Below the pieces are notes generated by a model. The model did not search any database, had not been told where the DNA came from, and saw only the letters and a program-made list of their open reading frames with translations. Positions 25,981-35,140 of a DNA stretch of 64,000 nt are shown here, in pieces (within the stretch, counting starts at the first letter, position 1; the number at the start of each line of letters is the position of its first letter). The DNA is from Thermopolyspora flexuosa (lineage in GTDB: Bacteria > Actinomycetota > Actinomycetes > Streptosporangiales > Streptosporangiaceae). The stretch is taken from assembly GCF_006716785.1 (NCBI RefSeq), contig NZ_VFPQ01000002.1:124001-188000 (forward strand), given 5' to 3'. Position numbers and translations under genes: made by a program.

Positions 25981-26978
25981 GCCGCACCTCCGTCGGCCCA
26001 CAGGTCGGTGAACGCCTCGGCGAGGTCGGGCGGGGGCGCCTGCTTCGCGGCCCGCACCGCGGCCTCGACGAGCTCGGCGGCGCGCCGGTCCGCCTCGTCG
26101 ATCTCGGCCTCCGGTACGCCGAGGCCGGCCAGGCGGGCGCGGGCGATGGTGAGCGGGTCGCGCTTCAGCCAGGCCTCGACCTCCTCGGCCGGGCGGTACT
26201 TCGCCGGGTCGGTACGGCTGTGCCCGTAGTGGCGGTAGGTCTTCGCCTCGATCAGGGTCGGCCCCTCCCCGGCCCGGGCCCGGGCGGCGGCGCGGGCCAC
26301 CGCGTCCCGCACGACGATGACGTCGTTGCCGTCGATCAGCTCGGCGGCCATGCCGTACGCCGGGGCGCGGTCGTAGGCCGGGTTCTCCACCGCGGTCACC
26401 GACCTGATCGGCGTGTACTCCATGTACAGGTTGTTCTCGCAGACGAACACCACGGGCAGCCGCCACACCTGGGCGAGGTTGAGCGCCTCGTGGAACGCGC
26501 CGATGTTCGTGGCGCCGTCGCCGAAGAACGCGACCGCGATCCGGTCGGTGCGCAGCAGCCGGGCCGACCAGGCCGCGCCGACCGCCATCGGCAGGTGGGC
26601 GCCGACGATCGCGTACGAGCCGAGCATGCCGCCCTCGGCGTACGTCAGGTGCATCGAGCCGCCCTTGGCCTTGCAGATGCCGGTGGCCTTCTGCATCAGC
26701 TCGGCGAGGCATGCCTCGGGGGAGCCGCCGCGGGCGATGGTGTGGTGGTGGCCCCGGTAGGTGGCGAACACGTGGTCGTCCGGCCGCAGCGCGGCGCTCG
26801 CGCCGACCGCGATCGCCTCGTGGCCGGCGGCGAGGTGGGTGGTGCCCTTCACCAGGCCGGCGAGGAACAGGTCGTAGGCGGCCTTCTCGGTGCGGCGGAT
26901 CACCGCCATGCGCTCGTACATGGCGAGCAGCTCGGCGCCCTCGTTCACCATGGCTTCACGAACCGCGCTCTGGCTCAC
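25968..26978 (-). CDS. 2-oxoacid dehydrogenase E1 component, alpha subunit
   Basis: The 336-residue protein carries the thiamine-diphosphate motif: FFGDGATNIGAFHEALN then about 20 residues later VFVCENNLYMEYT. KGTTHLAAGHEAIAVG near residue 45 and YRHYGHSRTDPAKYR near 260 are typical of E1-alpha. The phosphorylation-loop-like HYGHSRTDP is conserved. GTG 26978 has GAGGAC upstream and avoids overlap with the previous gene; GTG 26996 is the longer alternative. It is the partner of the E1-beta encoded directly downstream. Confidence 0.92.
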   Translation of the reverse strand: MSQSAVREAMVNEGAELLAMYERMAVIRRTEKAAYDLFLAGLVKGTTHLAAGHEAIAVGASAALRPDDHVFATYRGHHHTIARGGSPEACLAELMQKATGICKAKGGSMHLTYAEGGMLGSYAIVGAHLPMAVGAAWSARLLRTDRIAVAFFGDGATNIGAFHEALNLAQVWRLPVVFVCENNLYMEYTPIRSVTAVENPAYDRAPAYGMAAELIDGNDVIVVRDAVARAAARARAGEGPTLIEAKTYRHYGHSRTDPAKYRPAEEVEAWLKRDPLTIARARLAGLGVPEAEIDEADRRAAELVEAAVRAAKQAPPPDLAEAFTDLWADGGAAWRN

Positions 26979-26985
26979 GGCGTCC

Positions 26986-28299
26986 TCACTCCCCACGGCC
27001 CGCCTTGGTGTTGCGGTGCGACTCCGCCTCCCGTACGGCGGGCAGCGGCCCGGTCGGGGTGAAGTAGCGGCGGCCGGCGACGAGCAGCTCCTCGGCCGGG
27101 AACTTGGTGATCACCTCGCAGCCGTCCGCGGTGACCACGACCTCCTCCTCGATGCGCGCGGCCGACCAGCCGTCCTTGGCGGGCCAGAACGTCTCGAGCG
27201 CGAAGACCATGCCCTCCTCGAGCACCTCGGGGTGGTCGAGCGAGACCAGCCGGCTGAAGATCGGCTTCTCCCAGATGGACAGGCCGACGCCGTGGCCGTA
27301 CTGGAGGGCGAACGCGGCCCGCTCATCGGGGAAGCCGAACTCCTCGGCGCGCGGCCACAGCCGGACGATGTCCGCGGTGGTGGCGCCGGGCTTCACCGCG
27401 GCGATCGCCATGTCCATGTACTCGCGGCACCGGATGTAGGCGTCCCGCATCGCCGGGGAGGCGCTGCCCACCGCGAAGCAGCGGTAGTAGCAGGTGCGGT
27501 AGCCCATGTGGCTGTGCAGGATGTCGAAGTACGCCGGGTCGCCGGGGCGGATGAGCCGGTCGCTGTACACGTGCGGGTGCGGGGAGCAGCGCTCGCCGGA
27601 GATCGCGTTCACGCCCTCGACGTACTCGCTGCCGAGGTCGTAGAGCACCTTGCTCACCAGGCCGACGCACTCGTTCTCGCGCACGCCCGGGCGGAGGAAG
27701 TCGTACAGCGCCTCGTAGGCGGCGTCCACCATCGAGCACGCCTGGGTGAGCAGGGCGATCTCGTCGCGGGTCTTGATCCGGCGGGCCTCGAGGAAGAGCT
27801 GCTGGCCGTCGACCACGCGCAGGCCCGCGTTCTGCAGCGCGGCGAGCACCGGCATCTCGACGATGTCGACGCCGATCGGCTCGTTCGCCAGGCCACGCTC
27901 GGCGAGCTCGTGCGCGATCGTGCGGGCGAGGTCCTCGGCGATGCCCGCGTCCGGGTGGAACGCGCCGCGCAGCACCGAGATGCCGGCCCGGGCCCGGTTC
28001 GCGCCGTCGAGCCAGGGGTTGTAGAGCTGGTGGTGCCGGGCCGCGGAACCGAAGTCCCAGACGATCGGCTCGGCGCCTCGGCACAGCAGGGCGAACCGGA
28101 TGTACTTGTCGATCGCCCAGGTGCCGATGTGGGTCGCCGTCATGTACCGGATGTTCGCGAAATCGAAGGCCAGGACCGCGCCTAGCTCCGAGCGCTCCAG
28201 CTGCGCGGTGAGCCGCGCCAGCCGCTCCGAGCGGAGACGGTCGAGGTCGATGCGCTGCTCCCAGTCGACGGCGTTCGTGCCGTAGGTCGCGATCGCCAT
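26986..28299 (-). CDS. M24 (pita-bread) family hydrolase, creatinase/Xaa-Pro/DddP-like
   Basis: The 437-residue protein has a creatinase-type N-terminal domain and a pita-bread C-terminal domain. Of the five metal ligands of M24 peptidases, Asp259 (YFDI), His336 (YGHGVGL), Glu369 (LETF) and a Glu near 385 are seen. The second Asp is Cys270 (GYRTCYYR). Such loss of ligands is known in creatinase, and the C-terminal ITKFP also resembles it; DddP-like enzymes are an alternative. It is the first gene of the catabolic cluster and faces the XRE-cupin gene. Confidence 0.85.
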   Translation of the reverse strand: MAIATYGTNAVDWEQRIDLDRLRSERLARLTAQLERSELGAVLAFDFANIRYMTATHIGTWAIDKYIRFALLCRGAEPIVWDFGSAARHHQLYNPWLDGANRARAGISVLRGAFHPDAGIAEDLARTIAHELAERGLANEPIGVDIVEMPVLAALQNAGLRVVDGQQLFLEARRIKTRDEIALLTQACSMVDAAYEALYDFLRPGVRENECVGLVSKVLYDLGSEYVEGVNAISGERCSPHPHVYSDRLIRPGDPAYFDILHSHMGYRTCYYRCFAVGSASPAMRDAYIRCREYMDMAIAAVKPGATTADIVRLWPRAEEFGFPDERAAFALQYGHGVGLSIWEKPIFSRLVSLDHPEVLEEGMVFALETFWPAKDGWSAARIEEEVVVTADGCEVITKFPAEELLVAGRRYFTPTGPLPAVREAESHRNTKAGRGE

Positions 28300-28736
28300 C
28301 GCCCACGCACCCTCTCTGCTACAGTGCTAAGATGTTCAGTGTCGCTTACCGGACGTTAGACCCGGGGCGCGAGGGCGTCAAGCATCAGTTCACATGTTCG
28401 CGGTGCCTACCATTGAGGCGCCCGAAACATTCGATGGCGCGAACGTTCACCGCCCGGCCACATCGCACCGCGATCATTCGTTTCCGCGGATGACCGCCCC
28501 ACCGGCGGGGAGGTGCGGGACGAGGGCCCTGCGATGGTGACCGTGTGCAGGGCCGGTGCACGGTTCCCGGCGGTTCGGCACCCGACCGGGGAGGCGTTTC
28601 GCGACACTGAGAAGGGACGGCGCCGGGCGCGCCGGCGGGCCCGGCGGGCCCGGCGGGCATCGGACGGCCCGGTGACGCCACCAGGTGACGGGGACACGGC
28701 GAGAGGCCGGATGATCGCAGGAGGGGTGGCTCGGCG
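28300..28736. other. intergenic control region of the catabolic cluster
   Basis: This 437-base stretch separates the divergent M24 and XRE-cupin genes. Its left part is AT-richer and has several GTTC/GAAC elements: TGTTCAG near 28333, GTTCAC at about 28388 and 28445, and GAACGTTC at 28441-28448. These could be regulator sites. The right part holds GGCGGGCCC short repeats at about 28635-28660. No gene is supported here. Confidence 0.45.
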
Positions 28737-29558
28737 ATGAGCGCGTCGGCGGTGGCCGCGATCGGGGAGCGGCTTCGTGCGGCCCGGTTGCGCAAGGGCA
28801 TGAGCGTGCGGGGGCTCGCCCGCGCCGTCGACGTGTCGGCGAGCCTGATCTCGCAGATCGAGACCGGGAAGAGCAGCCCGTCGGTGAGCACGCTGTACGC
28901 GATCACCACCGCGCTCGGCATCTCCATCGAGGACGTGTTCGGCGAGCCCGAGACCCCGCGGGCCGGGGAGGGCGCGGGTGCCGCCGCGGAAGCGGCGCCG
29001 CCGGAGGGCGGGAAGGCGCCCGCCGACCCGCGGATCGGCCCCGGCGCGGAGGTGGCGGCGGTGCTCGCCGGGATCGCCACGGGCCTCGCCGCGGCTCCGG
29101 CCGCCGGCGCCACCGGCGAGCGGGGCGAGGAGGCTGCGGGCGAGGGCGGCCCCGCCGTACCCGGCACGGAGTCGGCCACCGCGCGGGGCCTGCGCATGCT
29201 GTCCCGCAAGCGCCATGTCGGCCCGGTGGTGCGCGCGGACGAGCGCGAGGAGCTGCGCCTCGACTCGGGCGTGACCTGGGAGCTGCTCGGCCAGCTGCCC
29301 GACACCCACGTGGACTTCCTGCGCATCACCTACGCCCCGGGCGGCCGCTCGTCCTCGGACGGCCTGCTCATGCGGCACTCCGGCACCGAGTTCGGCCACG
29401 TGCTCAGCGGCCGGCTCACCCTCACCCTCGGCTTCGAGACCTACGAGCTCGGCCCCGGCGACTCGGTGTGCTTCGACAGCTCGACCCCGCACGCCTACGC
29501 CAACCACGGCACCGAGCCCGCGGTCGGCGTCTGGTTCGTGCTCGAGCGCTTCCGCTGA
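28737..29558 (+). CDS. XRE-type regulator with C-terminal cupin domain
   Basis: The 273-residue protein has an XRE helix-turn-helix (residues about 8-65: VRGLARAVDVSASLISQIETGKSSPSVSTL) and a C-terminal cupin sensor (about 200-270: GTEFGHVLSGRLTLTLG, LGPGDSVCFDSSTPHAYAN). Between them is an unusually long Ala/Gly/Pro/Glu-rich linker of about 80 residues (about 78-155). Members of this class bind small effectors in the cupin and usually control adjacent catabolic genes, here the cluster transcribed in the opposite direction (inference). GCAGGAGGGG precedes the ATG. Confidence 0.88.
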   Translation: MSASAVAAIGERLRAARLRKGMSVRGLARAVDVSASLISQIETGKSSPSVSTLYAITTALGISIEDVFGEPETPRAGEGAGAAAEAAPPEGGKAPADPRIGPGAEVAAVLAGIATGLAAAPAAGATGERGEEAAGEGGPAVPGTESATARGLRMLSRKRHVGPVVRADEREELRLDSGVTWELLGQLPDTHVDFLRITYAPGGRSSSDGLLMRHSGTEFGHVLSGRLTLTLGFETYELGPGDSVCFDSSTPHAYANHGTEPAVGVWFVLERFR

Positions 29559-30053
29559 CCCACCGTCCGGACCGCGTCGTGGTCGGCGTTCGCGGCCCGG
29601 CGCTCGCTGCCGCCACGATCACGGCCCTCCCGCCGCCTATGGTCCGGCCGGGACACTTTGTTCACTTCTGCGAACATCCCGAACAGCTGTATTGCACAGC
29701 GTAAATCGTTACTACACATTCGCAGGTCACGAATCAAGGTGTACGCGCCCCTACGGGGCGTACGCCGCGGCCGACGCCGTGCTCGCGACGTCCGAAGGAC
29801 GGTGACAGCCGCGCCACATCCCCTTCGCCGGTCCGGCCGTCCCTCGCCGGACCGAGCGCGATCCACCACGGCGTCGCCCGTACGCGGTGGCACGCCGACG
29901 CCGACCTGCACCGGGCGACCACCGGCGCGGTACGGCGGTCGAGCAGGACCCGCACCGCGCCTTCGTCGCCGCGGGCGCCGCAGCCTGGCTCGCCGCCTCC
30001 CCCGAGGTACGGCGGCGCGTGCTCGGCATGTGACACCGCATGTGTGACACAGC
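29559..30053. other. gene-free region between XRE-cupin and response regulator genes
   Basis: About 495 bases. TGTTC (29659-29663) and GAACA (29672-29676) form a weak inverted repeat. The right half reads like decayed coding sequence: HADADLHRATTGAVRR in one frame (around 29890-29938), then DPHRAFVAAGAAAWLAAS in another, ending at a stop at 30031-30033. The family is not recognised. No intact gene is supported. Confidence 0.4.
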
Positions 30054-30713
30054 TCAGGGCTCGATGAGGCCCACCCGGATCGCGTACCGGGTGAGCTCGA
30101 GGCGGTCCTTGAGGCCGAGCTTCTGCAGCAGGTTGGCGCGGTGCCGCTCGACCGTCTTCACGCTGATGACGAGCATGTCGGCGATCTCCTGCGAGGTGTG
30201 GCCCTCGGCGACGAGCTTGAGGATCTCCTCCTCCCGTTCGGTGATCGCCTTCGCCGGTACGGCGCCGCCCTGCCGGGCGCGCTCGAGGTGGCTGCGGATG
30301 AGGGCCTTGATCGCGCCGGGGTAGAGGAAGGGCTCGCCGCGCATCGCGGCCCGGCAGGCCTCCACGAGGTCGCGGTCGGCGACGGACTTGAGCACGTAGC
30401 CCGAGGCCCCGGCGCTCAGCGCCTCGAAGAAGAACTGCTCGTTGTCGTACATGGTGAGCATGAGGATCCGCAGCTCCGGCATGATGCGCGACAGCTCGCG
30501 CGCGGCCTGGAGCCCGGTCATGCGGGGCATGGCGATGTCGAGGATGGCCAGGTCGGGCCGGTGCGCACGGGCCTGTTCGATGGCCTCGGCCCCGTCCCCG
30601 GCCTCGGCGACCACGGTGAGGTCGGGTTCGCCGTCGAGGATGAGCCGTACCCCTCGCCGGACCAGCGCGTGGTCGTCGGCAAGCAGGATACGGGTGACAT
30701 TCGCCTCGGACAT
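30054..30713 (-). CDS. NarL/FixJ-type response regulator
   Basis: This 219-residue protein has a receiver domain (acidic pair D13-D14, phospho-acceptor Asp59 in LAILDIAMP, Thr in LMLTMYD, Lys in YVLKSV) and a LuxR-type DNA-binding domain (residues about 150-212: ITEREEEILKLVAEGHTSQEIADML, SVKTVERHRANLLQKL). Its start lies two bases after the histidine kinase stop, so kinase and regulator are one operon. The genes it controls are not known. Confidence 0.94.
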   Translation of the reverse strand: MSEANVTRILLADDHALVRRGVRLILDGEPDLTVVAEAGDGAEAIEQARAHRPDLAILDIAMPRMTGLQAARELSRIMPELRILMLTMYDNEQFFFEALSAGASGYVLKSVADRDLVEACRAAMRGEPFLYPGAIKALIRSHLERARQGGAVPAKAITEREEEILKLVAEGHTSQEIADMLVISVKTVERHRANLLQKLGLKDRLELTRYAIRVGLIEP

Positions 30714-30715
30714 GG

Positions 30716-31711
30716 TCAATGGCTCCCCTGTCGGACGGGAACGGTCAGGCACACCTCGGTGCCGCCGCCGGGGGTGATGCCGAGCTCGAGGTCGGCATCG
30801 GAGTCGGGGTGGCAGCGGCCGGCGGGGCCGATGTGGAGCTTGGCCCCGACCAGGAGGGCGCGTTCGCGCATCCCGCTGATCCCGGTCCCCTCGGCGGCCC
30901 CGCGGATGCCCCGGCCGTCATCGACGATGCGCAGGCGCACGCCGCCGGGCACGCGCCTGAGGATGAGGTGCGCGGTCTTGGCCTGCGCGTGGCGGACGAC
31001 GTTGGTCAGCCCTTCCTGAGCGACGCGGTAGAGCACGAGCTCCACGTCGGGGCCGAGCGGCGGCAGGTCGCTGTCGATGCGGTGCTGCACCGACAGCACG
31101 GGCGTGGCGAACTCGTTGGTGAGCGCCTTCAGCGCCGCCACCAGCCCGAACTCCTCGAGCACGCCGGGGCGCAGCCGCCGGGCCACCCGGCGGATCTCGT
31201 CGAGGCTGGAGCGGGTGGTCTCCACGACGTGGAGCAGCTCCTCGCGGATCTCGGGCGGTGCGTGGTCGGCGACCGACTTGAGCTCGAGCAGCACGGCGGT
31301 GAGGGTCTGCCCGATCTCGTCGTGCAGTTCACGGGCGATGCGGGCCCGCTCGGCCTCCTGCGCGGAGAGGGCGTTCGCCGCGCTCGCCGCCCGCTCGGCC
31401 TCCAGCCGGTCGAGCATCGCGTTGAACGCGCTGATCAGCTCGGCGATCTCGCGGCCGCCGGTGACGCCGGGCCGTTCGCCCGGGCGGAGCAGGTCCGCGG
31501 TGGTCATCGCCCTGGTGAGCCGCTGCAGCGGGCGGAGGCCGATGCGCAGCAGCAGCGCGTTGAGCACGAGCATGGCGGCGAGGCCCACGGCGAGGATCGC
31601 CGCCTCGGTGAGGAGCACGGGGGTGGAGACGGTCACCGGTCCCAGCAGCAACGCGGTCGCCCCGATGAGAACGATCGCATTCAGCAGGAAAATCCGCCAG
31701 AAAAGGGACAC
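30716..31711 (-). CDS. sensor histidine kinase, HisKA_3 (NarL-partner) type
   Basis: The 331-residue protein has two N-terminal membrane segments (about 8-28 and 33-55) with almost no extracytoplasmic loop, a HAMP-like region (about 56-108) and a HisKA_3 dimerisation helix with phospho-acceptor His130 (ARELHDEIGQ). The HATPase domain has N-box QEGLTNVVRHAQA and G-box DDGRGI then GTGISGMRERA. The small loop suggests sensing within the membrane or a partner protein. GTG 31711 is preceded by GGAAGGAT. Confidence 0.93.
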   Translation of the reverse strand: MSLFWRIFLLNAIVLIGATALLLGPVTVSTPVLLTEAAILAVGLAAMLVLNALLLRIGLRPLQRLTRAMTTADLLRPGERPGVTGGREIAELISAFNAMLDRLEAERAASAANALSAQEAERARIARELHDEIGQTLTAVLLELKSVADHAPPEIREELLHVVETTRSSLDEIRRVARRLRPGVLEEFGLVAALKALTNEFATPVLSVQHRIDSDLPPLGPDVELVLYRVAQEGLTNVVRHAQAKTAHLILRRVPGGVRLRIVDDGRGIRGAAEGTGISGMRERALLVGAKLHIGPAGRCHPDSDADLELGITPGGGTEVCLTVPVRQGSH

Positions 31712-32017
31712 CTAGCTCGATCCTTCCCCGATTTTCCCCCTCGCCCTCCCTCACCATGATCGCCCACGGCCGGTGAGGTCGCTCAGGCGCCCCGCACCGG
31801 CGGGGACGCGGTACGGCCCGGCGGAAACGGTTACCGATCAAGATTGCGGGAACAAGGGCCTGGGATCCATAGGCACCGCCACCCATATCCGTACAGGTCA
31901 CCCCCCACGCTATATGAGGGAAGCCCTGGACGGATATGAGGGAAGCCCTGGATGGCTTTTTCCCCCGGCGCGGGTCATGGTGGAAACGCACCCTGCGCGT
32001 CTGGAAAGGAGAAGCAG
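31712..32017. other. intergenic region with a 22-base tandem repeat
   Basis: Separates the divergent two-component operon and the small membrane-protein gene. ATATGAGGGAAGCCCTGGA occurs at 31912-31930 and again at 31934-31952 (19 identical bases, 22-base period, about two helical turns). It lies 65-106 bases before the GTG at 32018, a good place for a regulator to bind. No gene is seen. Confidence 0.6.
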
Positions 32018-32359
32018 GTGGCGCACGATCTGCAGAACCGCCCCCAGACCGGACCGGAGGTGTGGATGGAGCGCTCCGAGCCGCGTCTTCCCCGTCCCCC
32101 GTCCACCGGCCGCCGGAACCACCCCACACGCTACCGCCCCGGCACGGTGTGGGTGGTGCTCGCCATCGCGCTCGTCCTGATCGGCGTGGGCATGGCCGTC
32201 GGCGAGGTGATCATCGTCGCCGCGGGCCTCATCGTCGCGGGCACCCTCGGCCGCCTCTTCGACCTGCGTGCCGAGTACCGCCGCCAGGCCCGCATCGCCG
32301 CCCGCGCCGCGGCCGGACGCGAGGCGCAGCGGGAGCCGGGTAAGGAACAGAACCCCTGA
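32018..32359 (+). CDS. small two-helix membrane protein
   Basis: This 113-residue protein has a hydrophilic, Pro/Arg-rich N-terminus (about 45 residues) and two close transmembrane helices (about 46-68 and 68-88: TVWVVLAIALVLIGVGMAVG, then EVIIVAAGLIVAGTLG). It ends in a basic Arg/Ala-rich tail. GGAAAGGAG precedes the GTG at 32018. No family is recognised. It diverges from the histidine kinase operon across a tandem repeat, so it may be a target of that system (inference). Confidence 0.65.
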   Translation: MAHDLQNRPQTGPEVWMERSEPRLPRPPSTGRRNHPTRYRPGTVWVVLAIALVLIGVGMAVGEVIIVAAGLIVAGTLGRLFDLRAEYRRQARIAARAAAGREAQREPGKEQNP

Positions 32360-32377
32360 CGGGCCGATCACGGCCCG
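32360..32377 (+). terminator. hairpin after the small membrane-protein gene
   Basis: CGGGCCG and CGGCCCG pair across an ATCA loop, directly at the end of the coding sequence. Confidence 0.6.
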
Positions 32378-33290
32378 CCTCCCCGGCGGACGGCCGCCAC
32401 GCGGGGCCGTCCCGATCTGTCAGGCGGCGAACACCCGCCTGCCCCGGCGGTCCGCTCGCCGCCACGGCCGCCCGCCCGGCGGCCGACCATGGGAACGGCC
32501 ACCGGCCACACACGCCCGGCCGTTCCGCGCACGCCCGTTGAACGATCGCTTGGTTGCGTCCCGTGCCGGCCACCACCGCCCACCCGCTTCGAGTGGACCT
32601 TGTACGGCAGGCTAGTGGCGATCACGAGCGCATCGCCGTGAACGGCGACGATCTTCCTAGGCGGAGCCGGGACGCGCATTTCCGGCTCCTCGGGGAGAGT
32701 TCCGGTCTTTGCGCGCCCGATCCCGGCATCAGGCCGGGGAGCAGCGCGGCGCCTGTACCGCTGAGCGAGTGATCCCGTCCCTATCCGTACGCGGGTGTCC
32801 CGGGCCGCGTCGGCGACATGCCGGTGACGCAGGAACGTCCGCCTGCCTGTCGGGCCATGTCCTTCGTACCGCTCGACGCGCGGAAGATCGCGATCGGGAA
32901 CGAACGCTCGATTCGCGTTCGTACGCGAACGAGAAGGCTCGGGTTGGAACGCGTGGCGGCGACGGGCGGGACTTCCTCTCGCCCCCCTGCGATAGCAGGT
33001 ACGTCTGGCCTGGGATCGTCGCCGGTCAACGGAACCGGATCGCCCGGCGGTGTGCCGCGCGCCTCCCGCCGTCGTTTGCTTCCTCCGGCACGTGCCCTGA
33101 ACGGTGCCGGACCACGAGGGCGTCACACGCGAAACAAGCCTGCCACCAGGGTTTACCACCAGAAGGTAACCGATGGGGCACGACGCGTACACGAAATCGG
33201 GCACACGCGTGCCGCGATGGCGAGGGTGATGGGGGCCGATCTCGGGTGTGGCGAGAGGCGAGAGAAAGAGGTGTTGCGGGGCGATCGAAG

Positions 33291-33410
33291 CGCCGACATC
33301 GTTGGCGGCGCGGACGATCGGTTCGGCGTGATCCGTGCGCCGACGCCGTTGTCGGCGCGAGATCATCGCGGTCGGGTCATCAGGTCATGCGGCCGACGTC
33401 GTTGTCGGCG
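33291..33410. repeat. three related 20-base hairpin repeats downstream of gdhA
   Basis: CGCCGACATCGTTGGCGGCG (33291-33310), CGCCGACGCCGTTGTCGGCG (33338-33357) and GGCCGACGTCGTTGTCGGCG (33391-33410) are variants of one element, each able to fold as a stem of about 7 pairs with a 6-base loop. The spacing is 47 and 53 bases. They lie 50-170 bases past the gdhA stop, so they may serve as a compound terminator or mRNA-end stabiliser. Confidence 0.65.
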
Positions 33411-33459
33411 CGGGGGCCGTCGCTGCGAACGATCGTGACGAGTGATCGAAGGCGTGCGA

Positions 33460-35016
<1,557 letters not shown>

Positions 35017-35024
35017 TCACACGT

Positions 35025-35040
35025 GTAACTTTCACGTAAT
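35025..35040. promoter_or_regulatory. second GlnR-box-like site upstream of gdhA
   Basis: GTAAC (35025-35029), six bases, GTAAT (35036-35040), one mismatch to the GlnR pattern. It is about 220 bases upstream of the gdhA start and partly overlaps an ACACGTGT palindrome. Confidence 0.4.
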
Positions 35041-35140
35041 GCGCATCCAGGCGCGACGATCGCGCCGCGTCGCCACGCACGCCGCCGGGTCGATGGGTGC
35101 GCGCCGCTCGGGCCGGCCGTACGGCGGGCCGTACCGGTGG

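Larger units (their letters stand above)
32360..33459. other. 1.1-kb region without a supported gene
   Basis: Long open frames exist on both strands, but their translations are Arg/Ser/Thr/Pro-rich without domain-like patches and lack ribosome-binding sites. The region has many short palindromes (for example TTCGCG and CGCGAA around TTCGTA at 32912-32929) and ends in three similar hairpin repeats before gdhA. It could be decayed DNA or hold an unrecognised RNA. Confidence 0.5.

Noticed and set aside
28513-28740. 75-codon ORF upstream of the XRE-cupin gene
   Set aside because: Its middle is an Arg/Ala repeat caused by GGCGGGCCC repeats, and it lacks a ribosome-binding site.
32368-33366. 332-codon ORF on the minus strand in the 1.1-kb gap
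   Set aside because: The translation is Arg/Ser/Thr-rich with no pattern, has no ribosome-binding site, and overlaps equally long ORFs in other frames.
33291-33410. CRISPR array
   Set aside because: The three 20-base repeats are internally palindromic and imperfect, with only two unequal spacers and no cas genes. They are better seen as hairpin elements.
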